From: an uncultured Clostridia bacterium
GTDB taxonomy: Bacteria > Bacillota > Clostridia > Christensenellales > Borkfalkiaceae
Assembly (NCBI GenBank): GCA_944367045.1
Contig: CALVWI010000017.1
Location: 1 to 35,720 of the forward strand
Length of the DNA stretch: 35,720 nucleotides
Reading direction: 5' to 3'
Shown here: positions 22,684 through 31,102 of the stretch, piece by piece
Layout of the letters: each line of letters starts with the position of its first letter
Numbering within the stretch: the stretch's first letter is position 1
Position numbers and translations under genes: made by a program
The notes under the pieces: generated by a model
Told to the model about the DNA's origin: nothing
Seen by the model: only the letters and a program-made list of their open reading frames with translations
Databases searched by the model: none

Positions 22684-23207
22684 AGAACATCATCGACGCA
22701 GACACCCTCGCCCGCACTATCCGCCGTCTTTCGGCAGAGGCCGTCGAGCTCGAAAAGGGCACGGACAACGTCGTCCTCATCGGCATCCGCACGCGCGGCG
22801 TCATTTTGGCGCGCCGCATGCAGGCGGAGATCGAAAAGCTCGAGGGCGTCAAGCTGCCGCTCGGTATCCTCGACATCGCCCTCTATCGCGACGACCTCCT
22901 CTCGGGCGGCTGCGACGCTGTCTTTAAGGGGAGCGAGATCGACTTCGATATCGAGGGAAAGAAGGTCATCCTTTTAGACGACGTCCTCTATACGGGCCGC
23001 ACGGTGCGCGCCGCGCTTGCGGCTCTCTCGGCCCTCGGGAGAGCGGAGAGCGTCCGCCTCTTCTGCCTCGTCGACCGCGGCCACAGGGAACTTCCCTTCC
23101 GTGCCGACGGCGTGGGCAAGAACGTCCCCACGAGCAGGAAGGAGCGCGTCGTTGTGCACTTCAAGGAGACGGACGGCGAGGACGGCGCCTACATCATCAA
23201 CGATTAA
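22680..23207 (+). CDS. pyrR: PyrR, pyrimidine operon regulator / uracil phosphoribosyltransferase
   Basis: A 175-residue type I phosphoribosyltransferase fold. The PRPP loop VILLDDVLYTGRTVRAAL (about 98-115) and the N-terminal IGIRTRGVILARR are characteristic. PyrR binds pyr mRNA in a UMP-dependent way to control attenuation, with weak uracil phosphoribosyltransferase activity. No pyr biosynthetic gene or evident PyrR-binding leader lies in this window, so its targets are elsewhere. ATG overlaps the rluD stop by 4 bases; AGAGGTG is the ribosome site. Confidence 0.94.
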   Translation: MKNIIDADTLARTIRRLSAEAVELEKGTDNVVLIGIRTRGVILARRMQAEIEKLEGVKLPLGILDIALYRDDLLSGGCDAVFKGSEIDFDIEGKKVILLDDVLYTGRTVRAALAALSALGRAESVRLFCLVDRGHRELPFRADGVGKNVPTSRKERVVVHFKETDGEDGAYIIND

Positions 23208-23216
23208 GGAGACACT

Positions 23217-24521
23217 ATGCAGCATCTCATCGCCATTGTCGGCAGACCCAACGTCGGCAAGAGCACATTTTTCAATAAAGTCATCGGGCGCAAGCTCTCC
23301 ATCACCGAGAACAGGCCCGGGGTGACGCGCGACCGCATCTACGCCTCCGCCGAGTGGCGCGGCAAGCCCTTCACGCTCGTCGACACGGGTGGCATCGAGC
23401 TCAAGAGCGAGGATGTCATGTGGAAGCAGATCGCGGCCCAGGCCAAGCTCGCCGTCGAGACTGCCGATGTCATTCTCTTCTTCGTGGACGGCAAGGAGGG
23501 CCTGACGAGTTCGGACTACGACGTCGCGGACTACCTCCGCCGCAGCCGCAAGCCCGTCATCCTCGTCGTCAACAAGCTGGACGAGTATTCGCAGGACAAG
23601 CTGTTCGAATTCTATTCCCTCGGCCTCGGGGAACCCTTCGGCATCTCCGCCGAGCACTCCCGCGGCATCGGCGACGTCCTCGATGAGGCCGTCTCCAACT
23701 TCGAGGAAGGGGAGGAGGAAGAGTCGGACGCTTTGCGCATTGCCGTCGTCGGCAAGCCGAATGCAGGCAAGAGTTCGCTCGTCAACCGCATTTTGGGCGA
23801 GGAGCGCACCATCGTCACCGACATCGCGGGCACGACGCGCGACGCCATCGACACCCCCTTCGAACGGGACGGCGAGAAGTATGTCATCATCGATACGGCG
23901 GGTATCCGCCGCAAGCGCTCCGTCGAGGATAACGTGGAGTACTATTCCGTCCTCCGCGCCTTTGACGCGGTGAGAAGGGCGGACGTCGCCGTGCTCGTCG
24001 TGGACGCGACCGAGGGCCTCACCGAGCAGGACGTGCGCATCATCGGCATGGTGCATGAGGAGGGCAAACCCTCCGTCATCGTCATGAACAAGTGGGATCT
24101 CGTCGAAAAGGACACCCACACCATCGAGACGTTCGAAGCAAAACTCAAAGAGGACTTAAAGTTCATGGACTACTTCAAGTCCGTGTATATCTCCGCAAAG
24201 ACAGGCCAGCGCGCCGAGAAGGTGTTGAAGCTCGCCCGCGAGGCGTACGACCACGCGCACTTCCGCATCCCGACGGGGGCCTTAAACGACCTTCTCATGG
24301 ACGCCATGCGCATCTCCGAGCCGCCGTCCTATCTCGGCCGCAGGCTCAAGCTCTACTATGCCTCTCAGGTCAGTGTCGCGCCGCCCACGTTCGTGCTCAT
24401 GGTCAACGACGAGAACCTCCTGCACTTCTCCTATGCGCGGTACCTTGAGAACGTCATCCGTCAGGCGTACGACTTCTCGGGCACGCCCATCCGCATCCAG
24501 GTGAGAAGCAAGAAAGATTAA
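23217..24521 (+). CDS. der: GTPase Der (EngA), 50S ribosome assembly
   Basis: A 434-residue tandem-GTPase. The first G domain has GRPNVGKST (8-16), DTGG and NKLD; the second has GKPNAGKSS (from 179), DTAGIRRKRS and NKWD; a C-terminal KH-like domain (about 350-434) follows. Two G domains in one chain are unique to Der, which acts in maturation of the large ribosomal subunit. It starts 9 bases after pyrR behind AAGGAG and is followed by plsY after 12 bases, a frequent neighbour of der in Bacillota. Confidence 0.97.
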   Translation: MQHLIAIVGRPNVGKSTFFNKVIGRKLSITENRPGVTRDRIYASAEWRGKPFTLVDTGGIELKSEDVMWKQIAAQAKLAVETADVILFFVDGKEGLTSSDYDVADYLRRSRKPVILVVNKLDEYSQDKLFEFYSLGLGEPFGISAEHSRGIGDVLDEAVSNFEEGEEEESDALRIAVVGKPNAGKSSLVNRILGEERTIVTDIAGTTRDAIDTPFERDGEKYVIIDTAGIRRKRSVEDNVEYYSVLRAFDAVRRADVAVLVVDATEGLTEQDVRIIGMVHEEGKPSVIVMNKWDLVEKDTHTIETFEAKLKEDLKFMDYFKSVYISAKTGQRAEKVLKLAREAYDHAHFRIPTGALNDLLMDAMRISEPPSYLGRRLKLYYASQVSVAPPTFVLMVNDENLLHFSYARYLENVIRQAYDFSGTPIRIQVRSKKD

Positions 24522-24533
24522 AGGGGGCTTTCC

Positions 24534-25271
24534 GTGAAGGAGCTTTATTTTTCCGAGAGTTGGTATTGGTTTTTGCTGATGGCCGTCGTGTGCTACCTTA
24601 TCGGCTGCGTCAACTTCGCCATGATCATCGCCCGCACCAAGCACAAGGACGCGCACAAGATCGGCAGCGGCAACCCCGGCACCATGAACATGAGCCGCGA
24701 GTTCGGCCTCAAGGTGGGCCTTATCAACTTCCTTCTCGACGTCTGCAAGGGCGGCGTTCCCGCGCTCATCAGCTACTTTATCTTCCGCAATTACGTCTTT
24801 GCGGGGACGGACGTCGTCGTCTCTGACTTCACCCGCTACTTCTGCGGCGTGTTCGTCATCATCGGGCACATCTGGCCCGTCACCATGTGTTTTCAGGGCG
24901 GGAAGGGCATCGCCTCGACGTTGGGCCTCTTCTGGTTCGCGCTCGGCTGCGAGCACGGCTGGTATGCCGCCGTTGCCCTTGCATGGCTCGTCTGCGTGCT
25001 CCTCTTCATCGCATGGACGGAGCTCGGCTCGATGGGCTCGCTTCTCGGCGTCACGGGCTTCTCCATCTGGCAGGGCGTTCTCTTTTACCTCCGCTACGCG
25101 CCCGAACTTTCCAATGTTTGGGTCATTCTTCTCTTCATGCTGCTGCTCGCTCTCAACTTCCTCACGTGGTTCGCGCACAGGAAGAACCTCGTGCGCCTCT
25201 TTTCGGGGGAGGAGCACAGGACGTCCGTCAAGAAGCTCTCCAAGGGCAAGCGCGGGATGCAGAATATGTAG
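24534..25271 (+). CDS. plsY: Glycerol-3-phosphate acyltransferase PlsY
   Basis: A 245-residue membrane enzyme transferring acyl from acyl-phosphate to glycerol-3-phosphate at the start of phospholipid synthesis. Conserved motifs are KIGSGNPGTMNMSREFG (substrate and phosphate binding), the DVCKGG stretch, and VIIGHIWPVTMCFQGGKGIA. Five to seven membrane segments are apparent. The start is GTG, 8 bases after AAGGGGG. The C-terminal basic tail (KKLSKGKRGM) is slightly longer than usual. It is the last gene before a terminator at 25300-25321. Confidence 0.94.
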   Translation: MKELYFSESWYWFLLMAVVCYLIGCVNFAMIIARTKHKDAHKIGSGNPGTMNMSREFGLKVGLINFLLDVCKGGVPALISYFIFRNYVFAGTDVVVSDFTRYFCGVFVIIGHIWPVTMCFQGGKGIASTLGLFWFALGCEHGWYAAVALAWLVCVLLFIAWTELGSMGSLLGVTGFSIWQGVLFYLRYAPELSNVWVILLFMLLLALNFLTWFAHRKNLVRLFSGEEHRTSVKKLSKGKRGMQNM

Positions 25272-25299
25272 CTCCCGCGGCAAAAGTCCGTATTTTCTC

Positions 25300-25321
25300 G
25301 CGCGGTTTCGCGCATTTTTTT
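25300..25321 (+). terminator. Terminator after plsY
   Basis: GCGCG (25300-25304), GTTT, CGCGC (25309-25313), then ATTTTTTT. It ends the lgt-to-plsY operon. Confidence 0.85.
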
Positions 25322-25351
25322 AGTATTCCATAATCTTTCACGGGCTTTTCA

Positions 25352-25380
25352 TTGTATCTCACACACATATTTGCTATAAT
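25352..25380 (+). promoter_or_regulatory. Promoter of the ECF operon
   Basis: TTGTAT (25352-25357), 17 bp, TATAAT (25375-25380) preceded by TGC, an extended -10. A start is expected near 25387. Confidence 0.8.
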
Positions 25381-25392
25381 AGAAGGAAACAG

Positions 25393-25416
25393 GGGCAGGC
25401 GTCTTTCGCCGTGCCC
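25393..25416 (+). other. Leader hairpin upstream of ecfA1
   Basis: GGGCA-GGCG (25393-25401), loop TCTTT, CGCC-(G)-TGCCC (25407-25416): a 9-bp stem with one bulged G near the 5' end of the message and 7 bases before the first ATG. No T-run follows. It may stabilise the RNA or limit ribosome access. Confidence 0.5.
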
Positions 25417-25423
25417 TTGAAAC

Positions 25424-26269
25424 ATGAGGGATATGAACGCGATCGAATTTGAAAACGTCAGCTTCTCCTACGAGGAGGGTGGGACGTTTGCGATCAAAAA
25501 CTTAAATTTTGCCGTGGAGGAGGGCGAGTTTCTTGCGGTGTTGGGCCACAACGGCAGCGGCAAGTCGACGCTCGCCCGCCTTTCCAACGGCCTTTTGGAG
25601 GCGGACAGCGGGGTTATCCGCGTGTTCGGCGAGCAGCTCACCGAGAAAAATCTCTTTGATATCCGCAAACAGGTCGGCATCGTCTTTCAGAGCCCCGACA
25701 ATCAGACGGTCGCGTCCATTGTGGAGGACGACATCGCCTTCGGCGCGGAGAACATCGCACTTCCCCGCGAGGAGATCGGAAAGCGCATCGACTTTGCACT
25801 TCACGCAGTCGGCATGGAGGAATACCGCCACGCGACGGTCTCGCGCCTTTCGGGCGGGCAGAAGCAGCGCATCGCCATTGCGGGCGTGCTCGCCGTCATG
25901 CCGAAAGTCCTCATTCTCGACGAGTCCACCGCCATGCTCGACCCGCGCGGCCGCAGGGAGATCATCGACTGCGTCACCCGCCTCAACAAAGAGCAGGGCA
26001 TCACCGTCGTCCTCATCACGCACTTCATGGAGGAGGCCCTTCGCGCTTCTCGCGCCATCGTCATGAACCGCGGGGAGATCGTCATGCAGGGCGCGCCCTC
26101 GGATATCTTCGAGCGCCATGAAGAGCTCTTGACTTACAATCTCACGCTGCCCCTCATCGGGCGCATCTGCAGGGATCTGCGCGCGGGCGGCATGCCCGTA
26201 ACCGACACGCTGGACGTCGACCGTCTCGCAAAGGAGATCGCATCATGCGTATCCAAGCAGAGCACCTGA
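25424..26269 (+). CDS. ecfA1: Energy-coupling factor transporter ATPase EcfA1
   Basis: An ABC ATPase of about 281 residues powering vitamin uptake by ECF transporters. Visible are Walker A GHNGSGKST, the Q-loop FQSPDNQ, signature LSGGQKQR, Walker B VLILDEST (Ser where many ABC proteins have Pro) and the H-loop His in LITHFM. The start is uncertain: ATG 25424 has no ribosome site, and ATG 25433 has GAGGG only 2 bases away. It overlaps ecfA2 by 25 bases and forms the EcfA1-A2 heterodimer. Confidence 0.93.
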   Translation: MRDMNAIEFENVSFSYEEGGTFAIKNLNFAVEEGEFLAVLGHNGSGKSTLARLSNGLLEADSGVIRVFGEQLTEKNLFDIRKQVGIVFQSPDNQTVASIVEDDIAFGAENIALPREEIGKRIDFALHAVGMEEYRHATVSRLSGGQKQRIAIAGVLAVMPKVLILDESTAMLDPRGRREIIDCVTRLNKEQGITVVLITHFMEEALRASRAIVMNRGEIVMQGAPSDIFERHEELLTYNLTLPLIGRICRDLRAGGMPVTDTLDVDRLAKEIASCVSKQST

Positions 26270-27159
26270 GCTATACCTACAACGCAGGCTCTCCCTTCGC
26301 ATCGGCGGCTTTGAAGGACGTCTCTCTCACGGTGGAGGAAGGGGAGTTCTTCGGCATCATCGGCCATACGGGCAGCGGCAAGAGCACCTTCGTGCAGCAC
26401 CTCAACGCGCTCCTCCGCGTGCCGACTTCCCTCAGGAAGTACCGCAAAAAGCGCAAGGACCCGCCCTCGAACACCGTTTTGAAGGTGGGGGACTTCGACC
26501 TCACGAACAAGAAGACGGACTTCAACGCCCTCCGCAGCAAGGTGGGCATGGTGATGCAGTACCCCGAGTACCAGCTCTTCGCCGAGACCGTCTTTGACGA
26601 CGTCGCGTTCGGCTACAAGAACTTCGCGCCCGAAAAGCCCACGAAGGAGCAGATCGAGAACGCTGTCCGTGACGCGCTCACCATCGTCGGGCTCGACTTT
26701 GATGAGGTCAAGGAGATGTCTCCCTTCGATTTGTCGGGCGGGCAGAAGCGGCGCGTCGCCATCGCGGGCGTCATCGTCACGAAGCCCGAGATCCTCGTTT
26801 TGGACGAGCCCGCCGCGGGTCTCGACCCCCTCGGCAAGCAGGAGATCATGGAACTTCTCCACCGCCTTCATTCGTCGTGGTGCAGGACCGTCATCATCGT
26901 CTCGCACGACATGGACGAGATCGCCGAGAACTGCACGCGCGTCGCCGTCTTTTCGGACGGGGAAGTCAAGTACGTCCTGCCGCCGAAAGAGCTGTTCACC
27001 CACTCCGAGGAGCTTCTCTCACTCGGCCTCGACGTGCCGCTCACCGCAAAGATCTGCCTCGCCCTCAAAAAGTATGGCATCGATTTGAAGTGTGACTTCA
27101 CGACGGAGGACTTCTTAAAACAGACGCTCGCCCTCGCGGGAAAGGGGGTGAAGGAATGA
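26245..27159 (+). CDS. ecfA2: Energy-coupling factor transporter ATPase EcfA2
   Basis: A 304-residue ABC ATPase partnering EcfA1. Walker A is GHTGSGKST, the Q-loop MQYPEYQLF is typical of EcfA2, the signature is LSGGQKRR, Walker B is ILVLDEPAAGLDP and the H-loop is IIVSHDMDE. A short basic insert after Walker A (RKYRKKRKDPPSN) is slightly longer than usual. It starts behind AAAGGAG inside ecfA1 and overlaps ecfT by 4 bases. Confidence 0.95.
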   Translation: MRIQAEHLSYTYNAGSPFASAALKDVSLTVEEGEFFGIIGHTGSGKSTFVQHLNALLRVPTSLRKYRKKRKDPPSNTVLKVGDFDLTNKKTDFNALRSKVGMVMQYPEYQLFAETVFDDVAFGYKNFAPEKPTKEQIENAVRDALTIVGLDFDEVKEMSPFDLSGGQKRRVAIAGVIVTKPEILVLDEPAAGLDPLGKQEIMELLHRLHSSWCRTVIIVSHDMDEIAENCTRVAVFSDGEVKYVLPPKELFTHSEELLSLGLDVPLTAKICLALKKYGIDLKCDFTTEDFLKQTLALAGKGVKE

Positions 27160-27968
27160 AAGACGTCGCATTCGGCCAGTACTATCCGACGAAGTCCTTC
27201 GTCCACAACCTCGACCCGCGCCTCAAGATCGTCTTCCTCATCGCCTACATCGTGGCGATCTTCCTGGCCGCCAACTTCGTGGGGCTTGCGTGCTGCCTCG
27301 TCGTTTTGATGCTCGCCATCGGCCTCTCGCGCGTGCCCGTCATTCGCGTCTTCAAGGCCATCAAGGGCATTCTCTTTCTCATCATCTTTACGACGCTTTT
27401 GAACCTTCTCTTCTACAACGGAGAGACGGTGTACGCCGAGTGGTGGATCTTCACCATCACCAAGGAGGGCATCCTCTTCAGCGCCTTCCTCGTCGTAAGG
27501 CTCATTCTTCTCATCACCTGTTCGTCGCTTCTCACCTACACGACGACGCCCGTCGCCCTCACCGACGGCATCGAGAGTTTACTCTATCCGCTCACCTGGA
27601 TCAAATTCCCCGTGCGCGAACTTGCGCAGATCATGAGCATCGCACTCCGGTATATCCCCATCCTCATCGACGAGACCGAGCGCATCATGAATGCGCAGAA
27701 GGCAAGGGGCGCAAACTTTGAGACGGGCGGGCTCATGAGCCGCGTCAAGGCGGTCATCCCCGTGCTCATCCCGCTGCTTCTCTCGTCCTTCCGGAGGGCG
27801 GAGGAGCTCGGCGATGCGATGGAGGCCCGCTGCTATACGGGCGGCAAGAAGCGCACCAAGTATAAGAAATTGCGCTTCACGTGGAGAGATCTCCTCGCGT
27901 TCCTGCTCATCGCGGCGCTCATCGCGGCCGTGGTGCTTGCGAAGGTCTACCTCGGAGCGACGGTATGA
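27156..27968 (+). CDS. ecfT: Energy-coupling factor transmembrane protein EcfT
   Basis: A 270-residue membrane protein linking S components to the ATPases. The two coupling-helix motifs are AQKARGANFETGG and AMEARCYTGG; in the second the more usual Gly of ARG is Cys, a substitution also common among relatives. About five hydrophobic segments are apparent. With EcfA1/A2 it forms the shared engine that could serve FolT (17318) and S components elsewhere. GGGGGTG precedes the ATG; its stop overlaps the truA start (ATGA). Confidence 0.94.
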   Translation: MKDVAFGQYYPTKSFVHNLDPRLKIVFLIAYIVAIFLAANFVGLACCLVVLMLAIGLSRVPVIRVFKAIKGILFLIIFTTLLNLLFYNGETVYAEWWIFTITKEGILFSAFLVVRLILLITCSSLLTYTTTPVALTDGIESLLYPLTWIKFPVRELAQIMSIALRYIPILIDETERIMNAQKARGANFETGGLMSRVKAVIPVLIPLLLSSFRRAEELGDAMEARCYTGGKKRTKYKKLRFTWRDLLAFLLIAALIAAVVLAKVYLGATV

Positions 27969-28723
27969 AGGCGCTGCTTTTGGTGAGCTATGACGGCACG
28001 TCCTTCTCGGGCTGGCAGCGTCAGCCGTGCGGGCGCACCGTTCAGCAGGTGATGGAGGAGGCGACCGTGCAGGCCTTCAAAAAGCGCGTCTCGCTCACGG
28101 CGAGCGGCAGGACGGACGCGGGCGTCCACGCTTTGGGGCAGGTTGTCTTGGGGGAGTTCCCCGACAACGTCCCTGCGGAAAAGCTCCGCGAGTGCCTCAA
28201 CGTGTATCTCCCGCCCGACGTGAAGGTATTAAGGAGCGTTCCCGCGCCCGAGGGGTTTGATGTCACGCGGCAGGCAAAGCGCAAGACGTACTGCTACAAC
28301 GCCTACTATGCGGAGAGCGAACTTCCGCTCATCGCGCGCTATGCGGCGCGGCTCAAGTTTCAGCCCGACATCCAAAAGATGAGAGAGGCCGCCAAGCTCC
28401 TTGTGGGCGAGCACGACTTTGCGGCCTTCCGCGCGTCGGGATACACTTCCAAGACGAGCACAAGGACACTCTTTGAAGTCAATGTCGAAGAACGGCCCGT
28501 TCCCTTCGGAACGCTGTATTCCATCGAAGTGACGGGCAACGGATTTTTGTATAACATGGTGCGCATCCTCGCGGGCGAACTGTTTGCAGTCGGCTGCGGA
28601 AAGCCGGAGGGGATCACGCGCGCCTTTCAGACGGGGGAGAGGAGCGCTCTTTCTCAGACGATGCCGGCATGCGGCCTCGTTCTTCTGCGCGCCGACTACG
28701 GCATCGATGCCTTGCTCCCCTAA
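27965..28723 (+). CDS. truA: tRNA pseudouridine(38-40) synthase TruA
   Basis: A 252-residue enzyme modifying U38-U40 of the tRNA anticodon arm. The catalytic motif ASGRTDAGVHALGQ has Asp51; YDGTSFSGWQRQ at the N-terminus and FLYNMVRILAG later are family marks. The ATG at 27965 overlaps the ecfT stop by 4 bases. Placement after ecfA1-A2-T is a widely conserved order in Bacillota. Confidence 0.95.
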   Translation: MKALLLVSYDGTSFSGWQRQPCGRTVQQVMEEATVQAFKKRVSLTASGRTDAGVHALGQVVLGEFPDNVPAEKLRECLNVYLPPDVKVLRSVPAPEGFDVTRQAKRKTYCYNAYYAESELPLIARYAARLKFQPDIQKMREAAKLLVGEHDFAAFRASGYTSKTSTRTLFEVNVEERPVPFGTLYSIEVTGNGFLYNMVRILAGELFAVGCGKPEGITRAFQTGERSALSQTMPACGLVLLRADYGIDALLP

Positions 28724-28732
28724 GGAGGACAG

Positions 28733-29623
28733 ATGGAATTTTTTGACTTATTCAACATCCCCATGATGTTCATGGAAGGGATCATCAACTTCATCATCAA
28801 GCCGGACATTCAGAACGTCTACGACTTTTCCAACCTCGTTCTGAGCTATTATCTCTTCTCCGCGCTGGCTGTTTTGGGCGTCTATCTCATCCTGCTCGTC
28901 TTCGGCGGCATCGGGCTCTTTAAGCTCGCAAAGAAGCAGGGCCTCAAGCACCGCTGGATGGCGTTTTTGCCCTTCTTCAACACCTATTATGCGGGCAAGC
29001 TCGCGGGTGAGACACAGTTCTTCGGCCAGAAGATGAAGCGCGTTGGCCTCTATGCCATGCTGTGCGAGATCGCCTATGTCGCCCTGCAGATCCTCGTGAT
29101 GGTCGCGACGGTCATCTCCTACTTCCCGCAGTACCTGACGCTGGAAGCGACCGACGGCGTGCTCATCGGCCAGCCCAACAGCAACATGCCCGCTTGGCTG
29201 GATCCCACCATCACGTACGGCAGTCTCGTCGCCTACCTCATGTGGTTCTTCATGATCATCTTCTTCTGCGTGCTGTACATCGCATTCTTCCGCAAGTACT
29301 ACGCACGCGGGCCCATCCTCCTCGCCTTCCTCTCGTCGGTGCTTCCCTTCCGGGGCTTCACCATCTTTGCGGTGAGGAACAACGCTCCCGTCGACTATAA
29401 CGACTACATCCGCCGCCGCACACAGGCGTATATGCGCAGCAACCCTCCTTACGGTCCTTACGGTCAAGGCCCTCAGAACGGGCCCTACGGTCAAGGCCCT
29501 CAAAACGGCCCTCAGAACGGGCCCGATCCCTTCGACGGCTTCGGCGGTCCCGATGGCGGCAATTCGGGTTCGGGCGGCTCGGACGACGATCCCTTCTCCG
29601 AGTTCAGCGACGGCAAAAAGTGA
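28733..29623 (+). CDS. Multi-pass membrane protein with Gly/Pro/Gln repeat tail
   Basis: A 296-residue protein of unrecognised function. Membrane segments lie at about 37-64, 102-128, 163-187 and 192-210, with the conserved-looking loop LKHRWMAFLPFFNTYYAGKLAGE (split by a short hydrophobic patch) seen in many uncharacterised Bacillota membrane proteins. From about residue 237 the chain is hydrophilic and disordered: repeats of YGQGPQNGP followed by a Gly/Ser/Asp end (SDDDPFSEF). It is the last gene of the ecf-truA unit, behind TAAGGAGG, and closed by a terminator. Confidence 0.8.
   Translation: MEFFDLFNIPMMFMEGIINFIIKPDIQNVYDFSNLVLSYYLFSALAVLGVYLILLVFGGIGLFKLAKKQGLKHRWMAFLPFFNTYYAGKLAGETQFFGQKMKRVGLYAMLCEIAYVALQILVMVATVISYFPQYLTLEATDGVLIGQPNSNMPAWLDPTITYGSLVAYLMWFFMIIFFCVLYIAFFRKYYARGPILLAFLSSVLPFRGFTIFAVRNNAPVDYNDYIRRRTQAYMRSNPPYGPYGQGPQNGPYGQGPQNGPQNGPDPFDGFGGPDGGNSGSGGSDDDPFSEFSDGKK
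29459..29520 (+). repeat. 27-bp tandem repeats encoding YGQGPQNGP
   Basis: TACGGTCAAGGCCCTCA at 29459 recurs at 29486, and the 23-base units 29459-29481 and 29486-29508 differ at one base. A shorter partial copy (CCTCAGAACGG) ends at 29520. In-frame tandem repeats of this kind vary in number by slippage. Confidence 0.8.
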
Positions 29624-29631
29624 AAAAACAT

Positions 29632-29660
29632 CGGCTCTCCTTGCATGGGGAGCCGTTTTT
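29632..29660 (+). terminator. Terminator of the ecf-truA operon
   Basis: CGGCTCTCC (29632-29640), loop TTGCAT, GGGGAGCCG (29647-29655), then TTTTT. The 9-bp stem has one G-U pair. Confidence 0.88.
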
Positions 29661-29674
29661 GTATGTGAAATCAT

Positions 29675-29703
29675 TTTACAATCGTCCTTGAAATTGCTAT
29701 AAT
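29675..29703 (+). promoter_or_regulatory. mnmE promoter
   Basis: TTTACA (29675-29680), 17 bp, TATAAT (29698-29703). The expected start near 29710 leaves a leader of about 60 bases before the ATG. Confidence 0.82.
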
Positions 29704-29725
29704 TATAAACATAGGTTATAAGTAA

Positions 29726-29749
29726 GGCGCATATCCAAGTCGATACGCC
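29726..29749 (+). other. Leader hairpin upstream of mnmE
   Basis: GGCG-(CA)-TATC (29726-29735), loop CAAGTC, GATACGCC (29742-29749): an 8-bp stem with a two-base bulge, about 20 bases before the ATG. No known riboswitch or T-box feature is recognised in it. Confidence 0.45.
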
Positions 29750-29770
29750 GAAAAGATATAGGAGACGCTT

Positions 29771-31057
29771 ATGGAACTCATCTCGGCGATCGCCACGGCA
29801 CAGGGAACGGGCGGGGTCGCCATCATCCGTGTGAGCGGCGACGGGGCTCTCGCTCTTGCGAAAAAGATGTTCTCCCGCAAGGGGGAGTACGAACCCAACC
29901 GCATGTACGCGGGGCGCATCGACTGCGAGACGCTGTCCGATTACGGGATGTGCGTATACTTCAAAGCTCCTCATTCCTTTACGGGGGAGGATACAGTGGA
30001 ATTTCACTGCCACGGAGGCGTGGAGATCGCCCGCGCCGTCTTAAAGCGCACCCATGACCTCGGCGCACGGCCCGCGGAGGCGGGGGAGTTCACCCGCCGC
30101 GCCTTTTTGAACGGCAAGCTTTCGCTGTCCGCCGCAGAGGGCCTCGGGGAGATGATCTCCGCCCGCTCGGAGGCGCAGGTCAAGGCGGGGTATCTCCTGT
30201 ACGGAGAGAAGCTCACCGAGGAGGGCAAGCGGCTGCAATCGCTCTTAAAGGAGTGCCTCGCCGAGGTGGACGCCGATGTGGACTATCCCGAAGAGGATCT
30301 CTCCGCCGTCACGGGAGAGAAGGTCGACGGGCGCCTTGCCGTCGTCGAGGGCGGTCTTTCCGCGCTCTTAAAGCAATACCGCGCGGGCAAGCGCATTCGC
30401 GAGGGCGTCAACGTCGTCCTCTGCGGCAAGCCCAATGCGGGCAAGAGCTCCCTTCTCAACGCCCTCTTGGGCTATGACCGCGCCATCGTCTCCTCGGAGG
30501 CGGGTACGACGCGCGACTGCGTGGAGGGCAGCCTGGAACTTCACGGCGTTCTCTTTCTTCTCACCGATACGGCGGGCCTTCGCGAAGGGGAGGGGGCCAT
30601 CGAACGGGAGGGCATCCGCCGCGCCCGTGCCGCCATGGAGCGCGCCGACGTCGTCGTGTGGGTGCGCGAGGACGACGAACAGCCCGAACTTCCCGAGGGG
30701 GCGGCGCTCATCGTGGTCGCGAGCAAGAGCGATCTCGGCGAGAAGCGCGAGGCGGACGTCTCCGTCTCTGCCGTGACGGGCGAGGGCATCGAGGAGCTCA
30801 AGGAGCTCATCTTCGAGCGCGGGTTCGGAAAGGAAAACGACGGTGTGTTCCTCATGGAGGAGCGCCACTACCGCGCCGTCGGGGAGGCGAAGGAGGCCGT
30901 CGCTGCCGCCCGCAGGGCCATCGCAGAGGGCCTTCCCTCCGAACTCTATTCAGAGGACATCAAGCGCGCCTATGTTGCGCTCGGGCTTATCAGCGGCGAG
31001 AGTGCGACCGAGGACGTCATTTCCGAAATTTTCAGTAAATTCTGTGTCGGAAAATAA
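29771..31057 (+). CDS. mnmE: tRNA modification GTPase MnmE
   Basis: A 428-residue GTPase acting with MnmG to make the cmnm5 modification on wobble U34. The N-terminal folate-binding domain (ISAIATAQGTGGVAIIRVSG, VEFHCHGG) is followed by helices and an inserted G domain (GKPNAGKSS, DTAGLRE, SKSD). The chain ends in FCVGK, whose Cys is the conserved Cys of the C(I/L/M)GK tail. Somewhat shorter than the common ~455 residues, with a compact G domain. AGGAG precedes the ATG. mnmG is not in the window. Confidence 0.95.
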   Translation: MELISAIATAQGTGGVAIIRVSGDGALALAKKMFSRKGEYEPNRMYAGRIDCETLSDYGMCVYFKAPHSFTGEDTVEFHCHGGVEIARAVLKRTHDLGARPAEAGEFTRRAFLNGKLSLSAAEGLGEMISARSEAQVKAGYLLYGEKLTEEGKRLQSLLKECLAEVDADVDYPEEDLSAVTGEKVDGRLAVVEGGLSALLKQYRAGKRIREGVNVVLCGKPNAGKSSLLNALLGYDRAIVSSEAGTTRDCVEGSLELHGVLFLLTDTAGLREGEGAIEREGIRRARAAMERADVVVWVREDDEQPELPEGAALIVVASKSDLGEKREADVSVSAVTGEGIEELKELIFERGFGKENDGVFLMEERHYRAVGEAKEAVAAARRAIAEGLPSELYSEDIKRAYVALGLISGESATEDVISEIFSKFCVGK

Positions 31058-31102
31058 GCAAACGAAGAGGCGGCATTGCCGCCGCCATGCAAAGGAGAGA
31101 GT

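Noticed and set aside
25424-27159. EcfA1/EcfA2 as the missing ATPases of the sugar importer
   Set aside because: Their sequences and neighbours (ecfT, truA) identify them as ECF ATPases. CUT1 importers of this type use a shared MsmK-like ATPase encoded elsewhere.
29459-29520. Short tandem repeats as a CRISPR array
   Set aside because: The units are contiguous, in frame with the coding sequence, and have no spacers.
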